This document shows, in pieces, positions 24,939 through 33,668 of a DNA stretch of 39,246 nt. A program made the position numbers and the translations under genes. Below the pieces are notes generated by a model. It was not told the origin of the DNA, searched no databases, and was given only the letters and a program-made list of their open reading frames with translations. Position 1 is the first letter of the stretch. Each line of letters begins with the position of its first letter. Location of the stretch: contig JAJQCQ010000082.1 of the NCBI GenBank assembly GCA_021202635.1, positions 4,195 through 43,440 on the forward strand. The letters are read 5' to 3'. This DNA comes from Lachnospiraceae bacterium (GTDB lineage: Bacteria; Bacillota; Clostridia; Lachnospirales; Lachnospiraceae).

Positions 24939-25463
24939 ATGAGCCAGAATATTTTTTTAATTGGATTTATGGGCGCCGGCAAATCCACGGTCGCCCGGGA
25001 GCTGCGCGATCAATATGGAATGCGCCTGATTGAGATGGATGAGCAGATCGAAGCCCAGGAAGGGCGGTCAATTTCGCAGATTTTCGCAGAAAGCGGCGAA
25101 GCATATTTTCGCGCACTGGAGACCCGTTTGCTCCTTTCCCTGGAACAGGAATCAAATACCGTCGTCTCCTGCGGCGGCGGTGTGCCCATGCGCGGGGAAA
25201 ACGTCGCGGCCATGCGCCTGAGCGGAAAAATCATTTATCTCTGCGCCTCTGCGGAGACCATTTATGAGAGAGTCAAAGATTTTCATACCCGGCCGCTGCT
25301 CGAGGGAAATATGAATGTCGAATACATCCGGAGCCTGCTGGCACAGCGCACCCCGAAATACCAGAGCGCCGCAGATATCACAGTCGCCGCCGACGGCAAT
25401 GACGTCCGTGCAGTCTGTGAGGAAATTTTGCAGAAGGTTCAAACTGCAGCAAAAATCGGATAG
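24939..25463 (+). CDS. aroK: Shikimate kinase
   Basis: 174 residues, usual length. It phosphorylates shikimate at the 3-hydroxyl with ATP, in the pathway to chorismate and aromatic amino acids. Visible: P-loop GFMGAGKST (9-17), EMDEQIE with the shikimate-binding aspartate, the YFRALE arginine, the SCGGGVPMR glycine motif, and RPLLEG in the lid region. The ATG is preceded by AAAGGGAA. It stands alone, divergent from the Gld-like operon; its stop codon lies inside the arm of a terminator hairpin shared with araA. Confidence 0.95.
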   Translation: MSQNIFLIGFMGAGKSTVARELRDQYGMRLIEMDEQIEAQEGRSISQIFAESGEAYFRALETRLLLSLEQESNTVVSCGGGVPMRGENVAAMRLSGKIIYLCASAETIYERVKDFHTRPLLEGNMNVEYIRSLLAQRTPKYQSAADITVAADGNDVRAVCEEILQKVQTAAKIG

Positions 25464-25489
25464 GGGGAGTCCTCTCACCCTATCCGATT
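25454..25489. terminator. Bidirectional intrinsic terminator between aroK and araA
   Basis: AATCGGATAGGG (25454-25465) pairs perfectly with CCCTATCCGATT (25478-25489), a 12-bp stem with a 12-base loop. A-rich sequence precedes it. The left arm includes the aroK stop codon, and araA ends nine bases to the right. Confidence 0.85.
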
Positions 25490-25497
25490 ATCTCCGT

Positions 25498-26994
25498 TTA
25501 TCTGAAATACAGAGAATTCCATCTCAGCTCGTTTTTGAGGCTGCGAATGGTCGTATCTTTATCGATCAGGACGGTCTCAATCCCCATCGCCGCGCCCCAG
25601 TCTTCCATCTGTTCCGCGGTCAGGTCATAGGAAAATGCCGTGTGGTGTGCGCCTCCCGCGAGGATCCATGCTTCTGCGCCAGTCGCCAGATCCGGCTGCG
25701 GTGTCCAGAAGTTGGTCGCCACCGGAAGCTTCGGCATCGGCTTTTCTACCTTCTTGCAGTCAACCGCATTGATAATCAGACGGAAACGGTTCCCCATGTC
25801 GATCAGGGATGTCGCGATTCCCGGGCCTTCCTTAGCGGTAAATACCAGACGGGCCGGGTCTTCACGGTCGCCCATGGAAAGCGGGTTTACCTTAATGCTG
25901 ATCGGCCCCTCGGAAATGGTCGGGCAAACCTCAAGCATATGCGCTTCCAGAACGCCTTCTTTGCCCGGAACAAGATTGTAGGTATAATCTTCCATGAAAG
26001 AGGTACCCTTCGCGTTCGGGACATTCTGTGTCATGATCTTCATCAGGCGGACCATCGCTGCGGTTTTCCAGTCTCCCTCACCGCCGAAGCCGTAGCCTTT
26101 TTCCATCAGGCGCTGGATCGCCAGACCCGGCAGCTGCTGCAGCGCGCCAAGGTCGCCAAAATGTGTCACGATCGCCTGATAGTTTTTCTCCTCAAGGAAA
26201 CGCTCAAAGCCGATCTCAATCTGCGCCTGCACCGCCACATGTCTGCGGAATTCCGCCTCATCTCTTCCTTCCAGGAGGATCTCATATTTGTCGTAATATT
26301 CCTCTACCAGCGCATTGGTATCCGCCTGCGATACAGCCTTCACGGCTTCCACGATCTCATTCACCGGATAAGCGTCAATCTCCCAGCCAAATTTGATCTG
26401 TGCCTCTACCTTATCGCCCTCGGTAACAGCTACGTTCCGCATATTGTCCGCAATACGCATCACGCGGATGTGGCTGCTCTCCATGATACCAACCGCCGTG
26501 CGCATCCAGGAAGCAATCTTCCCCTGCACCTGCGGATCGTTCCAGTGGCCAACGATCACCTTGCGCTCAATGCCCATTCTGGTAACAATATGTCCATACT
26601 CGCGGTCGCCGTGTGCGGACTGGTTCTCATTCATGAAGTCCATATCAATCGTATCGTATGGAATCTCTTCATTAAACTGTGTATGCAGATGAAGCAGCGG
26701 CTTGCGGTATTCCTGAAGTCCCAGAATCCAGGACTTCGCCGGGGAAAACGTGTGCATCCAGGTGATGACGCCCGCGCATTCCTCATCTGCGTTTGCTTCA
26801 TTGAATGTCTTGCGGATCACTTCATTCGTAATCATGGTCGGCTTCCACACCACTTCATACGGAAGCATTCCCGACTCATTCAGTCTGCTCACAATGATCT
26901 TCGAGTGCTCCGCCACCTTTGCAAGGCACTCATCCCCATAAAGGTCCTGAGAGCCCGTTGCAAACCAGAATTTGTAGTTTTTTGCAGCTTTCAT
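25498..26994 (-). CDS. araA: L-arabinose isomerase
   Basis: 498 residues, the standard length. It converts L-arabinose to L-ribulose, first step of bacterial arabinose use, with a divalent metal at the active site. The start follows AAAGGAGG. Conserved motifs: FWFATGSQDLYG at the N-terminus, MHTFSPAKSWI, LHLHTQFNEEIP, the metal-binding glutamates in GFGGEGDWKTAA and FMEDYTYNL, and histidines in EAHMLEVCP and AGGAHHTAFS. No ribulokinase or epimerase gene is next to it; the gene upstream on the same strand is an esterase-like hydrolase, which suggests use of arabinose-containing hemicellulose. The 97-base gap between them holds no clear promoter. Confidence 0.97.
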   Translation of the reverse strand: MKAAKNYKFWFATGSQDLYGDECLAKVAEHSKIIVSRLNESGMLPYEVVWKPTMITNEVIRKTFNEANADEECAGVITWMHTFSPAKSWILGLQEYRKPLLHLHTQFNEEIPYDTIDMDFMNENQSAHGDREYGHIVTRMGIERKVIVGHWNDPQVQGKIASWMRTAVGIMESSHIRVMRIADNMRNVAVTEGDKVEAQIKFGWEIDAYPVNEIVEAVKAVSQADTNALVEEYYDKYEILLEGRDEAEFRRHVAVQAQIEIGFERFLEEKNYQAIVTHFGDLGALQQLPGLAIQRLMEKGYGFGGEGDWKTAAMVRLMKIMTQNVPNAKGTSFMEDYTYNLVPGKEGVLEAHMLEVCPTISEGPISIKVNPLSMGDREDPARLVFTAKEGPGIATSLIDMGNRFRLIINAVDCKKVEKPMPKLPVATNFWTPQPDLATGAEAWILAGGAHHTAFSYDLTAEQMEDWGAAMGIETVLIDKDTTIRSLKNELRWNSLYFR

Positions 26995-27091
26995 GTTCGT
27001 ATCCTCCTTTTATTTGACCAGGCATCCCACACCACACTGCTCTGGCATTGTACACAAAATCTTTTTTGCCGCTTCCATCAGCGACGATTGA

Positions 27092-27904
27092 TCAGACCCA
27101 GTTCTCCATCCAGGCATGCACCAGCTGCGGCCATACTGCAACCGCCGCTTCCGTCCAGCCGCCGTCCGCGGAACCGGTCAGACGGTTCGCGAGTGACAGG
27201 CCATGTCCGCCCCTCTCAAAGAGATGAAACTCGGTCGGAATGTGATGGCTCACCAGCTCATTCACCAGCAGCAGCGAATTCTGCACCGGGACACAGTCGT
27301 CCTCACAGGTATGCCATACAAATGTCCGCGGAACCTGCTCTCCCACGCAGAATTCCAGAGACAGCTCCTTCTTTTTCTCCTCATAGTCCGCACCCAGAAG
27401 GCTGCGGAAGGAACCCTCGTGCGCATACTCGCCAGACGAAATGACCGGATAGCAGAGAATCAGCGCGTTCGGCGCAATAAGAGCAGAGTCGACTCCCAGA
27501 GCCTCCGACAGGAACGCGCGGTTCCAGAACATCGCGTAATTCGCTGCCAGATGACCGCCCGCAGAAAAACCGGACACCACAATTTTCTTCTGGTCGATAT
27601 GCCATTCACCCGCATTTTCACGTATCACAGCAACCGCCCTGCCCAGCTCCAGAAGTGCCGTCGGATATACGGCCGGAGCCACCGAGTAGCGGAGCACCGC
27701 CGCGTGATAACCCATGGCAAGATACTGCATCGCGATAATCTCCGCCTCGCGGTCAGATGTAAACTCATACCCGCCTCCCGGACAAATCACCACCATCGGC
27801 CGCTCCTTAATCGCGATCTCCGGTGAATCATCCAGGATATACAGATACAGCGCCGCATAGTCCATGGAATTCTGGTTTTTGATATCAATTTTTTCGTATT
27901 TCAT
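27092..27904 (-). CDS. Alpha/beta hydrolase, esterase/acetyl-xylan-esterase-like
   Basis: 270 residues from the ATG at 27904, preceded by AAAGGGGA; the longer frame to 28027 runs through the upstream terminator and is not used. The fold is clear: oxyanion motif VICPGGGYEF, nucleophile GFSAGGH, catalytic aspartate in HTCEDDCVPV and histidine in ERGGHGLSLA. This set matches small esterases of the BD-FAE/acetyl-xylan-esterase type. No signal peptide, so it acts in the cytosol, perhaps removing acetyl groups from imported oligosaccharides. Position just upstream of araA on the same strand supports a role in plant polysaccharide use; the substrate is inference. Confidence 0.85.
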   Translation of the reverse strand: MKYEKIDIKNQNSMDYAALYLYILDDSPEIAIKERPMVVICPGGGYEFTSDREAEIIAMQYLAMGYHAAVLRYSVAPAVYPTALLELGRAVAVIRENAGEWHIDQKKIVVSGFSAGGHLAANYAMFWNRAFLSEALGVDSALIAPNALILCYPVISSGEYAHEGSFRSLLGADYEEKKKELSLEFCVGEQVPRTFVWHTCEDDCVPVQNSLLLVNELVSHHIPTEFHLFERGGHGLSLANRLTGSADGGWTEAAVAVWPQLVHAWMENWV

Positions 27905-27992
27905 GGTTTTGATCTTCCCCTTTCCCTGCTCTGTTTTGGGCGTAATCGGGCAGGAAGCGGCTCGTCGGCTCCTGCCCGCCCGCGCGCATGAC

Positions 27993-28024
27993 AAAAGCCC
28001 GCCGTCCGGCTTTTCAAAAGCCGG
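27993..28024 (-). terminator. Overlapping hairpins downstream of the foldase gene
   Basis: AAAAGCC/GGCTTTT (27993-27999, 28008-28014) and the near-perfect palindrome CCGGCTTTT-C-AAAAGCCGG (28006-28024) can form alternative stems, each ending in T-runs on the minus strand. They lie 18 bases after the foldase stop codon, so they most likely end that transcript before the hydrolase gene. Confidence 0.65.
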
Positions 28025-28041
28025 CACGACAGGCTTTCCCT

Positions 28042-29529
28042 TTACTCTTCTTCCGATTCTGTCTCAGCCGTCTCTGTTTCCGCCTCAGACTCTGTCTCCG
28101 CTTCTGACGCTTCTTCCGTCTCCGCTTCTTCCTCTGTGTCGGTCTCAGACACCGTCTCACTCTCGGCCTCCGTGCCGGTCTCAGACTCCGCCTCGGATCC
28201 GGCCTCTGTCTCAGACTCCGTCTCTTCCTCTTCATAGAGACTCAGGTTGATATCAATGGTGATCGTCGCATACACATCCTCGTCCGTGGTAATCTCACTG
28301 TCCTCTTCCCATTCTTCATAGAGGGCGTCAATTGCCTCTTCCTTGCGTTCTTCGACGATACTTTCCTTCTCTTCCTCCGTCGCTTCTTCATCAAACGCGC
28401 TAATCACCCGCACTACATAATATCCGCTTGTACCCTCTACCGGATACTCCACCAGAGTATCATCCTCCAGATCTTCGGTCGCCGTAATCAGGCTCTCTGT
28501 TACCGCGGTGCTGTCTGCACCAAATGTCGTCTCTGTCACGGACAGATCCTCGTCAACCTCTGCGGCTGCATCCTCCAGCTCCATGCCGTCCTGAACCAGT
28601 GCAATGATCTGCTCCGCTTTTTCATAAGCTGCTGCCATCGCCGCCGCAGTCTCCGGATTCTCTGTCTCCGTCTCCGTTTCCTCTTCGGTCTCTGCCTCGG
28701 AATCTGCTTCGGCTTCCGACGCATCTTCTGCATCCGATTCATCCTCAGCCGCATCCACCGTCTCTGTCTCTGACTCGGTCTCATCCGCAGAGGTGGTCTT
28801 CACTGCGGTATTCCCGGTCAGAAGAGCCGTCTCAGACTCCGAATCGGCAGCCGTCTCCTCTTCCGTATCCGCTGCTGTCTCTTCCGCAGTCTCTTCCTCT
28901 GACTCACTTTCTGCTGCCTCTGTGTCGTCCTCTGTCTCTTCCTCAGTCTCATCTTCGGTCTCAACATAGACATATTCGACCCGCCGCTGTGCCGCTTCCT
29001 CGTCCGATACCTCTGTGTCTACATCCGCTACCATGGCGACTTCCATCTTCGCCTGAATCGTGACCAGAGTCAGATATTCCTCCACGATCTCCTGGGTAGC
29101 GCTCATGGCCTCCAGCGTCTCCTCATCATTTGCCTCGATAAACGCCGTCGCCGCTTCTGTAATCGCCGCTTCCTCGTCGTCTGTCAGCTCTACCTCATAT
29201 TCTTCCATATGCTGTCTCGCCAGAATCATCTGATGGAAGGTCTCTACACAGCTCTCAATCATCATATCACCGATCGAATAGCCGGATGTATATTCATAGG
29301 AAAAAGGATTATCCCCGAAATAATACTCATAAACCTCCTGCACCTGCGCCTGTGAATAATGCACCGCAAATTTCACAACGCCTGCGGAAACCTCTTCCTC
29401 ATTTATCGTCATAACTGTTGCGTCCGCGTCAAATGCAGATGACGTATCCTTTGAGCACCCCGCAAGAGAAGTCGCTGCCAGGCTCGCACTCAAAAAATAC
29501 ACTGCCGCTTTCTTCATTCCCTTATTCAT
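28042..29529 (-). CDS. PrsA/SurA-like lipoprotein with acidic insert in the parvulin domain
   Basis: 495 residues from the ATG at 29529 (GGAGGAAG upstream). A lipoprotein signal with lipobox LAGC (lipidated C25) places it on the outer face of the membrane. An N-terminal SurA/PrsA-like helical region (about 35-180) leads into RRVEYVYVE (182-190), which looks like the first strand of a parvulin domain. It is then interrupted by about 100 residues of Glu/Thr/Asp/Ser/Ala (191-291). The fold resumes with helix ETAAAMAAAYEKAEQIIALV, and ends with GYYVVRVISAFDE (369-380). A second acidic tract forms the C-terminus (434-495). Expected role: chaperone or peptidyl-prolyl isomerase for exported proteins. 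Classical parvulin catalytic residues are not obvious, so enzyme activity is uncertain. Confidence 0.82.
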   Translation of the reverse strand: MNKGMKKAAVYFLSASLAATSLAGCSKDTSSAFDADATVMTINEEEVSAGVVKFAVHYSQAQVQEVYEYYFGDNPFSYEYTSGYSIGDMMIESCVETFHQMILARQHMEEYEVELTDDEEAAITEAATAFIEANDEETLEAMSATQEIVEEYLTLVTIQAKMEVAMVADVDTEVSDEEAAQRRVEYVYVETEDETEEETEDDTEAAESESEEETAEETAADTEEETAADSESETALLTGNTAVKTTSADETESETETVDAAEDESDAEDASEAEADSEAETEEETETETENPETAAAMAAAYEKAEQIIALVQDGMELEDAAAEVDEDLSVTETTFGADSTAVTESLITATEDLEDDTLVEYPVEGTSGYYVVRVISAFDEEATEEEKESIVEERKEEAIDALYEEWEEDSEITTDEDVYATITIDINLSLYEEEETESETEAGSEAESETGTEAESETVSETDTEEEAETEEASEAETESEAETETAETESEEE

Positions 29530-29653
29530 TTTAAAATACTTCCTCCATATAAAAATCCGCTGTAGCCCTGTCGCAGACACGGTTTTCATTCGCATCCGTG
29601 CTGACCGGAAGAGAACCAGCCTATCCGTATCAGGCATTTACACTCGCCGATTT

Positions 29654-29682
29654 ATTATAATCGTTTTCCGGGGATATCGCAA
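29654..29682 (-). promoter_or_regulatory. Sigma-A promoter for the foldase-like lipoprotein gene
   Basis: On the minus strand TTGCGA (29677-29682), 17-bp spacer, TATAAT (29654-29659), about 125 bases before the ATG. Confidence 0.78.
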
Positions 29683-29730
29683 CATCAAATTTATTTAAAA
29701 GTAAAAAAACTCTCTGGAACTCTCTGACAT

Positions 29731-30906
29731 TCATACATTGTCCAGATCGCCGCCGCTTTCCTCTTCCGTTGGCGCCACTGCTCTGCCCGCCAGCACCCAT
29801 CCGGATGTCAGCGCAGTCAGCGGCGCGGCCAGCACCAGACCAAAAGAACCCACCAGCGTATGAATGATTTCGGAAGTGACGTATTTATAATTCAAAATAT
29901 TGATAATCGGCGTCCCCTGAGCCATAAACACCATCAGAAGCGCAATATATCCGCCGGAATACGCCAGGAGCAGAGTCGTCGTCATCGTACCCATTGCCGC
30001 CTGGCCAACGTGCATTCCGGAGACAGCCGCCTCCCAGCGGGAAAGATCCGGCCGTTTCTGCGTCACCTCATTGACTGCCGCCGTAATATCTACGGTCAGG
30101 TCCATCATGGCTCCCGAAGAGCCTACAAAAATACTCGCCATAAAGATGCGGGTCAGATTCAGATTTTCATAACCGCTGTACAGCAGGGTTTCTGAAAAAG
30201 ACATCACCGCGCCCTGCACCTTGAAGGTGGAAGTGCAGAGAATCCCCAGCACACAGGTGAGAGCCAGGCCGGAGAAAGCGCCAGTCACAGCCGCAAAACA
30301 GCGCCGGTCAAACCCGAATACCAGAGCGATAATCATCAGCGTCAGCAACGCGGTGATCGCACCGCCTACCAGAATTGGGTCCATCCCCTTCAGGCAGCAG
30401 GGCACCAGCACCTTCCAGATCGCCAGCACAGACAGTACAAACGACAGAATTGCCCGCAGTCCGGTGCCTTTCGCGAACAGAATCAGGAAGAGAAAAAACG
30501 CGGCGAGAAGTATTATCTCCAGGTCCAGGCGATAATGATCGATCATGCTGACCGAAGACACCTCATCCTCGTTGAAGCTGACCAGCACCAGCGCGCGGTC
30601 GCCTTCTTCGTAGATTTTATCTGATTCCAGGGAGCCGCTCAGTCTGTTGGCGGCCCAATAGGTCTCCCCCTTATGACTGCCGGCAAGCAATGTGACCTCA
30701 CAGGTCTGCTCCCCCGACTGCACCAGTCCGGTATCAATCACCGTAGAATTATCCACGCTGATCACCTTCGCCAGCACACGTTCCCCGCCGTCCCTGTAAG
30801 CAGCGCCTGCCTCCTCAAACCCGGTCGGTATACAGATCAGAATTACAATCAGCACAATACAGACCACAATCGAGGCCCAGGTTTTCTTTATTTTCAATGA
30901 CTTCAT
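29731..30906 (-). CDS. YibE/F family membrane protein
   Basis: 391 residues; ATG at 30906 with AAAGGA upstream. An N-terminal helix (about 11-28) precedes a small external beta domain (about 40-120, with VTLLAGSHKGETYWAANRL), then about seven membrane helices. Family motifs are present: FGFDRRCFAAVTGAFSGL, the conserved FVGSSGAMMDLTVDITAAV stretch, and GQAAMGTMTTTLLLAYSGG. YibE/F proteins are widespread in Firmicutes and uncharacterised; a transport role is guessed from the helices. It lies between a Tat-exported phosphatase upstream and a foldase gene downstream, each apparently in its own transcript. Confidence 0.92.
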   Translation of the reverse strand: MKSLKIKKTWASIVVCIVLIVILICIPTGFEEAGAAYRDGGERVLAKVISVDNSTVIDTGLVQSGEQTCEVTLLAGSHKGETYWAANRLSGSLESDKIYEEGDRALVLVSFNEDEVSSVSMIDHYRLDLEIILLAAFFLFLILFAKGTGLRAILSFVLSVLAIWKVLVPCCLKGMDPILVGGAITALLTLMIIALVFGFDRRCFAAVTGAFSGLALTCVLGILCTSTFKVQGAVMSFSETLLYSGYENLNLTRIFMASIFVGSSGAMMDLTVDITAAVNEVTQKRPDLSRWEAAVSGMHVGQAAMGTMTTTLLLAYSGGYIALLMVFMAQGTPIINILNYKYVTSEIIHTLVGSFGLVLAAPLTALTSGWVLAGRAVAPTEEESGGDLDNV

Positions 30907-31144
30907 ATTCCAGAATCCTTTCCGAAAGCTATTCTATCGTAAACGACGTAAGCCGTTTTACATATTCGCGTGCATACATTCCTGTTCGATCGGAAAATTC
31001 AGGGAATTTCCCGATTGGACAAGAGAGACCGCGGTTTCACGCGGCCCCTCCATCATTCCATCATTTTTGTTTTTCACACATCATAACTCACACCTGGTTC
31101 ATCAGGACCCTTCCCCGGCGGGGGTAGTTCCCATTCCGTAAATT

Positions 31145-32704
31145 TTATACCGTCAGGTCCTCCAGGCCCAGCAGGCTGACAAATTTATCATGAATATCCG
31201 TATTGTCATAGGAACCCGCAAACTGATCCGCACCGGCGCCCTGCGCGAAAACAGCCGCCGGAAGCCCGGTATGCGCATAAGACGTAAAGCAGATACCAGA
31301 CTTATTGTTTACCAGATGCGTAACCGTCACAGAGAACGGAGTATATGTACCATAGCTGATATATTCTCCCTGTGTCTGCACCGTATTGCCCTCGGTGTCC
31401 GTTGCGTATCCATCCAGCGTCAGCTGATACGCCTCCTGAAGCTCTTCCACCTCATAGTCCGTCAGTACCAGCGTCGTATTATCCTCATCGCCCGCGTTTT
31501 CCGGAAGAACCAGACCAAACAGTGCCTGTACATCCACCATCGCATCCTCAAAGGATGTGCCATTCTCCCGATACGCCGCTACATAATCGGAGTCATATTT
31601 TGCGAAAGAAATGCCCTGATTCTGCACATTATCGAGATAAGTGTCATAATCCGTCCCGGCAAAACCGATCGACAGACCACCTGTCTCATGGTCACCTGTT
31701 ACAACAATCAGCGTCTCATCCGGATGCTCCTCGGCAAAATCCATCGCTACCTGCACGGCGTCCGCCATCGCCAGCACATCATGAATCACCGTTGCAGCGT
31801 CATTTGCATGGCAGGCCCAGTCAATCTTGCCGCCCTCACACATCAGGAAAAAGCCATTGTCATTCTCAAGAACCTCAATTCCCTTTGCTACATAATCCGC
31901 CAGCGCCCACTCATCCTCTGCACGGTCAATCTCATAGCTCAGCGAGTCACTGTCCGCCAGATTCTCTGTCACAATCAGCGTCTTGCCATCCGCCGCGGTC
32001 ACATTTTCCGCCTCTGCCTGCGTGCGAACCACATGATAGCCAGCCTCCGCTGCCAGCTCATAGGCATCCGTCTGGTCTCCGTCGGAACCGGTCGGCTTCA
32101 GCAGACCGCCGCCCGCGAAATAATCAAAGTTACTCTCTGTCAGCTCTACGGCGATGTCATAATAATTGCTGCGGCTCGCCTGATGCGCATAAAATGCTGC
32201 CGGAGTCGCATGGTTCAGGTTCACAGAGCTGATTACACCAACCTTGTAGCCCAGCTCATCGCGAAGCTGTTCCGCAAACGTCGTATATTTTACAGTCGTT
32301 GACTCATCCATATTAATGATACCGCTGTAGGTTTTAAATCCAGATGCGATCGATGTCGCTGTAGACGCGGAATCCGGGCAGAAAGAGCTGGAATCATAGG
32401 TAGTCGCACTTCCCGTATAATCAAATTCCATAAAATTCAGCGGCACACTGCTATTGAGAATATCATCCTCCGAATCATCGGAAAGCGCAGCCAGGTAATA
32501 AGATGCCAGCTGGAACTGCGAATAAGTCATACCGTCACCGATAAACAAAAACACATATTTCGGAGCCGCTGCCGATGCTGTTTCGTCTGTGCTTTCCTCC
32601 GCCAGTGCGGCAACACCAAACGGTCCCATAACGCCCGTCAAAGCCGCTCCTGCCACGCCCGCAGCAGAACCCCTCAAAAAATCTCTCCTGGATATTTTTT
32701 TCAT
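31145..32704 (-). CDS. phoA: Alkaline phosphatase with Tat signal peptide
   Basis: 519 residues; ATG at 32704 with GGAGAGG upstream. The N-terminus carries a twin-arginine signal (SRRDFLRG, residues 5-12) followed by a hydrophobic stretch and an Ala-rich cleavage region, so the enzyme is exported folded, probably with its metals bound. Active-site features: FIGDGMTYSQ (first metal aspartate), DSASTATS with the nucleophile S112 after D111, CEGGKIDWACHAND, and the metal motif VTGDHETGGLS. It hydrolyses phosphomonoesters outside the membrane and releases phosphate. Phosphate control would be expected, but I could not identify a Pho box or a complete promoter in the 333-base gap upstream. Confidence 0.93.
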   Translation of the reverse strand: MKKISRRDFLRGSAAGVAGAALTGVMGPFGVAALAEESTDETASAAAPKYVFLFIGDGMTYSQFQLASYYLAALSDDSEDDILNSSVPLNFMEFDYTGSATTYDSSSFCPDSASTATSIASGFKTYSGIINMDESTTVKYTTFAEQLRDELGYKVGVISSVNLNHATPAAFYAHQASRSNYYDIAVELTESNFDYFAGGGLLKPTGSDGDQTDAYELAAEAGYHVVRTQAEAENVTAADGKTLIVTENLADSDSLSYEIDRAEDEWALADYVAKGIEVLENDNGFFLMCEGGKIDWACHANDAATVIHDVLAMADAVQVAMDFAEEHPDETLIVVTGDHETGGLSIGFAGTDYDTYLDNVQNQGISFAKYDSDYVAAYRENGTSFEDAMVDVQALFGLVLPENAGDEDNTTLVLTDYEVEELQEAYQLTLDGYATDTEGNTVQTQGEYISYGTYTPFSVTVTHLVNNKSGICFTSYAHTGLPAAVFAQGAGADQFAGSYDNTDIHDKFVSLLGLEDLTV

Positions 32705-33037
32705 TTTATTCCTCTCCTTTTATTCTACTGATTGAGATTGAATCATAACCTCATGGTCGGCCTGGTCTTTTGTTTCGTGTGCTGACACAGTCCGATTTTT
32801 CCGGCCCATGCCTGGAATCATATTATGTCAAGATCAACGTTAATCACAAAAGGAGTATAAAGGATAAACGTAAAAATCAAAATCTTATGAAGTAAAGTTA
32901 CTGTAAAAAATACTTATATAAGGTTACTGGCCACAACGACCACTCACTTGCTGTGTACTCAGAGCTTATCTCACACGAAGGGAGGGATGCCGCCCGGCAA
33001 GATTTGAAAACGCGGGGGAAGCTGCGCCTCACTATCC
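32705..33037. other. Intergenic region between phoA and the 33038 gene
   Basis: This holds the phoA ribosome binding site, an AT-rich stretch (32820-32920), and a dispersed repeat copy (32922-33016). An isolated TTGACA on the minus strand (32826-32831) has no -10 at a suitable distance. No coding frame with a ribosome binding site was found. Confidence 0.6.
32922..33016 (+). repeat. Dispersed intergenic repeat, long form
   Basis: GGTTACTGGCCACAACGACCACTCA and what follows align with 6868-6935 and with the reverse strand of 37884-37990. Shared blocks include CACTTGCTG, AGCTTATC-CACACGAAG-GGATGCC-CCCGGC (with 37884-37990, absent from 6868-6935) and TTGAAAACG. It is more diverged than the other copies, and its central hairpin is imperfect. 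Confidence 0.7.
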
Positions 33038-33556
33038 TTAATCAATTACCACGGTTACCCCGGTACCCTGTATCACATGATCGCTGTGGACATTGTAAGC
33101 CAGACAGACCTCATAGCTTCCCTGCCCCAGTCTCTTTGTCTCCACCTGAGCATAGAAGCCGGAATTGTCATAATTGAATTCGCCATTTCCGAGTACCTCT
33201 GTTACATCTGTCCTGGTCTGCACTGCCGTAGGAATCCGGAAATACTCACCGCTTTCCTCCGCGCGCAGCAGTACCCATGAGTCAAAATACTCCGTATCCT
33301 TCTCTGTCGAAATCGCCCATCCCCAAATCTGGATCGAATCCGGCTCCTGTGTCACAGCATCCAGCGTGACAACCACCGTTTCCTCGTCATACGCACAGCC
33401 TGACGTGTCATATTTTTTCACCGACGCCTGCTGCCCGTAAACGGCATAGCATACCCCTGCAGCAACAACCAGAACCAAAAGCAGCTCCGCTGCCGTCAGA
33501 ATCAGGACATTTCTTTTTGTTTTTTTCCTTGCATTTCTCTTTTTTACACGATCCAT
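33038..33556 (-). CDS. Membrane-anchored protein with extracytoplasmic beta domain, unknown function
   Basis: 172 residues. A very basic N-terminus (MDRVKKRNARKKTKRN) and one helix (about 17-40) anchor a beta-rich domain with the motif IQIWGWAIST, DVTEVLGNGEFNYDNSGF, and LGQGSYEVCLAYN. Small domains with this GWA...SGF pattern are frequent next to, or fused to, polytopic proteins of surface polysaccharide clusters in clostridia; I know no assigned function. It is the last gene of the cluster, 112 bases after the DUF6056-like gene, and is followed by a dispersed repeat. Confidence 0.7.
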   Translation of the reverse strand: MDRVKKRNARKKTKRNVLILTAAELLLVLVVAAGVCYAVYGQQASVKKYDTSGCAYDEETVVVTLDAVTQEPDSIQIWGWAISTEKDTEYFDSWVLLRAEESGEYFRIPTAVQTRTDVTEVLGNGEFNYDNSGFYAQVETKRLGQGSYEVCLAYNVHSDHVIQGTGVTVVID

Positions 33557-33668
33557 TTTATCCTCACTTCATTACATGATACAAAAGACAAAAGGTCAGG
33601 AATGGAACACCTGCGTTCCGATTCATGACCCTGGGACCGCAGTATCATACCCCCTGCCACTCGAATCA

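Noticed and set aside
27066-27080. Partial CcpA cre-like sequence upstream of araA (ATGGAAGCGGCAAAA on the minus strand)
   Set aside because: At least two mismatches at conserved positions and no promoter next to it, so catabolite control is plausible but not supported.
25315-27444. 709-codon open frame on the plus strand opposite aroK end and araA
   Set aside because: Lies antisense to araA, whose family motifs are complete; the predicted protein is Arg/His-rich with no recognisable domain and no ribosome binding site.
27905-28027. N-terminal extension of the alpha/beta hydrolase
   Set aside because: It would be encoded through the terminator hairpins of the upstream gene, with no family-like sequence.
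31190-32302. 370-codon plus-strand frame opposite alkaline phosphatase
   Set aside because: Arg/Ile/His-rich antisense frame with no ribosome binding site; phoA motifs on the other strand are intact.
32826-32831. TTGACA on the minus strand upstream of phoA
   Set aside because: No -10-like box at 15-19 bp; the position alone is not enough to call a promoter.
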